Origin: Isoetes engelmannii | Lineage: Eukaryota > Streptophyta > Lycopodiopsida > Isoetales > Isoetaceae | Reading direction: 5' to 3' | Length of the DNA stretch: 21,766 bases | Assembly (NCBI GenBank): GCA_011763485.2 | Contig: JAANSK020265494.1 | Span: 1-21,766 of the forward strand | Part shown: piece after piece, positions 20,373 to 21,766 of the stretch | Numbering within the stretch: position 1 is the stretch's first letter | Layout of the letters: the number at the start of each line of letters is the position of its first letter | The notes under the pieces: model-generated | Seen by the model: only the letters and a program-made list of their open reading frames with translations | What the model was told of the DNA's origin: nothing | Databases searched by the model: none | Position numbers and translations under genes: made by a program

Positions 20373-20604
20373 TTTTTTTGAAGAACTGTGTCATCAATAT
20401 ATTAAAAGAATGGTAATGTTACAAATCGAGTGAGGAGGAAGGAGAACTGCCCAAAGAGACAGCGATACCTCGACACTCCACAAAAAACTCACAAAGAAAC
20501 TGCAACTCTACTGCTGTACAAACCGCCCATCACCATCTACAATACCCAAGAATTCCCGCCAAATGGCGAACTTCCGCTCTGCTAATCCCGGGAGCACCAG
20601 AAAG
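20373..20604 (-). mobile_element. LINE 3' fragment, same family as 6145-6986
   Basis: It aligns throughout with 6158-6360. Shared blocks include GAAGAACT, ATTAAAAGAAT, AGCGATACC, CCCAAGAA and GGCGAACTTCCGC. It is a more strongly 5'-truncated copy in the same orientation, ending in a short T-run (20373-20379), that is poly(A) on the minus strand. Identity is perhaps 70%, so it is older or from another subfamily. No target-site duplication was found. Confidence 0.78.
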
Positions 20605-21460
20605 CCCTTGCCTCTGATTTCCTGCTAAAACTATTTTTCCCTTGTCCTTACCTACACAATCCCAGCCTTTGTATGCCATAGCTTAACAAGAAAGAAGTTT
20701 TTTAAGCTAATTTGCTAAGGTGAATCTCCACACCACGATTTCTAAGTTCGGCAAGAACTGGGCAGGTCGAAGATCGAAGAATGTTGTCCAGCGCCAATTA
20801 CATAGACCTAAACCACCAGATATTAAAAAATTCCACTAGGAAAAAAAAACTATTTCGACATTTGCTATGCACATATCATTAATTGTAAGAGAATTGTGTT
20901 TGCCACAGATGTAACTGCATACCAAAGGTCAGATTGACACCATGGGATGTGAAGAATTCATTCCTAAGAACCTGCAAGACATCTATCATAATCCAGGAGA
21001 TCCCTAGAACTTCTAAGTATGTTGGAATCAAAGCAAAAGAAGAACATGTAGATGATGGAGCAAATTTACCAACATGCCTCTTGGTGGCTCTAGATCTTGA
21101 TAGGGTTGTTATTAGTCAATCGGGACACAACCAAAATGCGTCCCTTGATAGCATAGATGATGTTAGTTTTTATGCCATCATGGCTCTCTATACCACTTAG
21201 GCGTCAACAACTACTAGCCTCATTGAACAACGAGAACTAATTAGCTTAAGATGAATCTCAATCCAGTCGAACCCAACCAAAAACCATATTTCAGAAGATG
21301 TCGCACGAAATTGTCTATCATCCGCAATAACAACGACAACTAGAAAGCACAAGGGCCATACACATTCAAATAGAAAAGGACCTTGTTGGTTTTATAATCG
21401 TTGGCACATGCACAAGGGTTCATGTTCCACGAACTGTTTGTCAATAGCTGAAGAATATGA
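20605..21460. other. Unassigned region with an open frame at 20889-21200
   Basis: The plus-strand frame 20889-21200 is open for 103 codons with no recognisable domain and no convincing start; it may be chance. A minus-strand stretch near 20710-20775 reads like protein (see the orphan exon). Nothing else is supported. Confidence 0.3.
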
Positions 21461-21754
21461 AATTTTGACCAATACAGGACGTCCCAGGGGGCACAGGCTG
21501 AGCAGGGTAGGGTGGTGTTGGGGGATGGAGTGGCAGGGTGTGATGGCGAGGATCAGGGGTCTCCCCCTCCTGTTCGGAGTGCAGGATGTGCTGGTCCAGG
21601 TGGGGGCCGTGGAGGCCTTGCCAGGGGGCGTGGTGGTTCTGTTGCGGGCCGAGGTGGCTCGGGGGGGCGAGGAGGTTTTGCTAGGGGTCGTGGCCATGGA
21701 GGTTATGCTACGGGTTGGGATGGAGGTGGCGGGGTAGTCCAGGCTCCATCATGA
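21461..21754 (+). CDS. RGG-rich reading frame near the window edge, possibly an exon
   Basis: After a stop at 21458-21460 a plus-strand frame stays open to a stop at 21752-21754. Its second half is an RGG/RG-rich low-complexity stretch (GRGGLARGRGGSVAGRGG, then GGRGGFARGRGHGGY), typical of RNA-binding proteins such as fibrillarin, AGO or glycine-rich proteins, and also of some retroelement Gag proteins. ACCAATACAG before 21479 could be a splice acceptor. GC content jumps sharply here. No partner domain is visible within the window, so identity stays open. Confidence 0.3.
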   Translation, partial: NFDQYRTSQGAQAEQGRVVLGDGVAGCDGEDQGSPPPVRSAGCAGPGGGRGGLARGRGGSVAGRGGSGGRGGFARGRGHGGYATGWDGGGGVVQAPS

Positions 21755-21766
21755 GGTGGTAGGGGC

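Overview
The window is nuclear DNA from a land plant. The evidence is a plastid-type soluble starch synthase II with the usual eight-exon layout, a PTI1-like receptor-type cytoplasmic kinase, short GT-AG introns (57 to about 590 nt), 5'-truncated L1-type LINEs and a tRNA-derived SINE. I cannot fix the lineage from sequence alone.

Layout: 399-1804 (+) is an intact four-exon protein kinase, followed by a 92-bp tandem copy of its own 3' end. About 1.95-5.1 kb has no recognisable gene, only a SINE-like piece and a small tandem duplication. 5.1-5.7 kb looks like the 3' end and LTR of an old Ty3/gypsy element on the minus strand. 6.1-8.4 kb holds two 5'-truncated LINEs in opposite orientation, the first framed by a 20-bp target-site duplication. 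9.17-9.44 kb holds rearranged relics of a receptor kinase. 11151-11728 (+) is a three-exon glutaredoxin-like gene. 11.7-15.4 kb is non-coding and carries several tandem repeats, including a SINE with an amplified internal module. 15422-19076 (-) is the complete starch synthase II gene with a candidate promoter near 19.58 kb. From 19.8 kb to the end there are G-box-bearing tandem repeats, an orphan exon with good splice sites, a third LINE piece and an RGG-rich reading frame that reaches almost to the window edge.

The three intact genes are functionally independent: signalling, mitochondrial or plastid redox, and amylopectin synthesis. I saw no operon, no CRISPR array and no convincing new multi-gene system. 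The most unusual property is the number of separate local tandem duplications with units of about 45-110 bp, one of which changes the end of a gene and another of which doubles a G-box upstream of the starch synthase.
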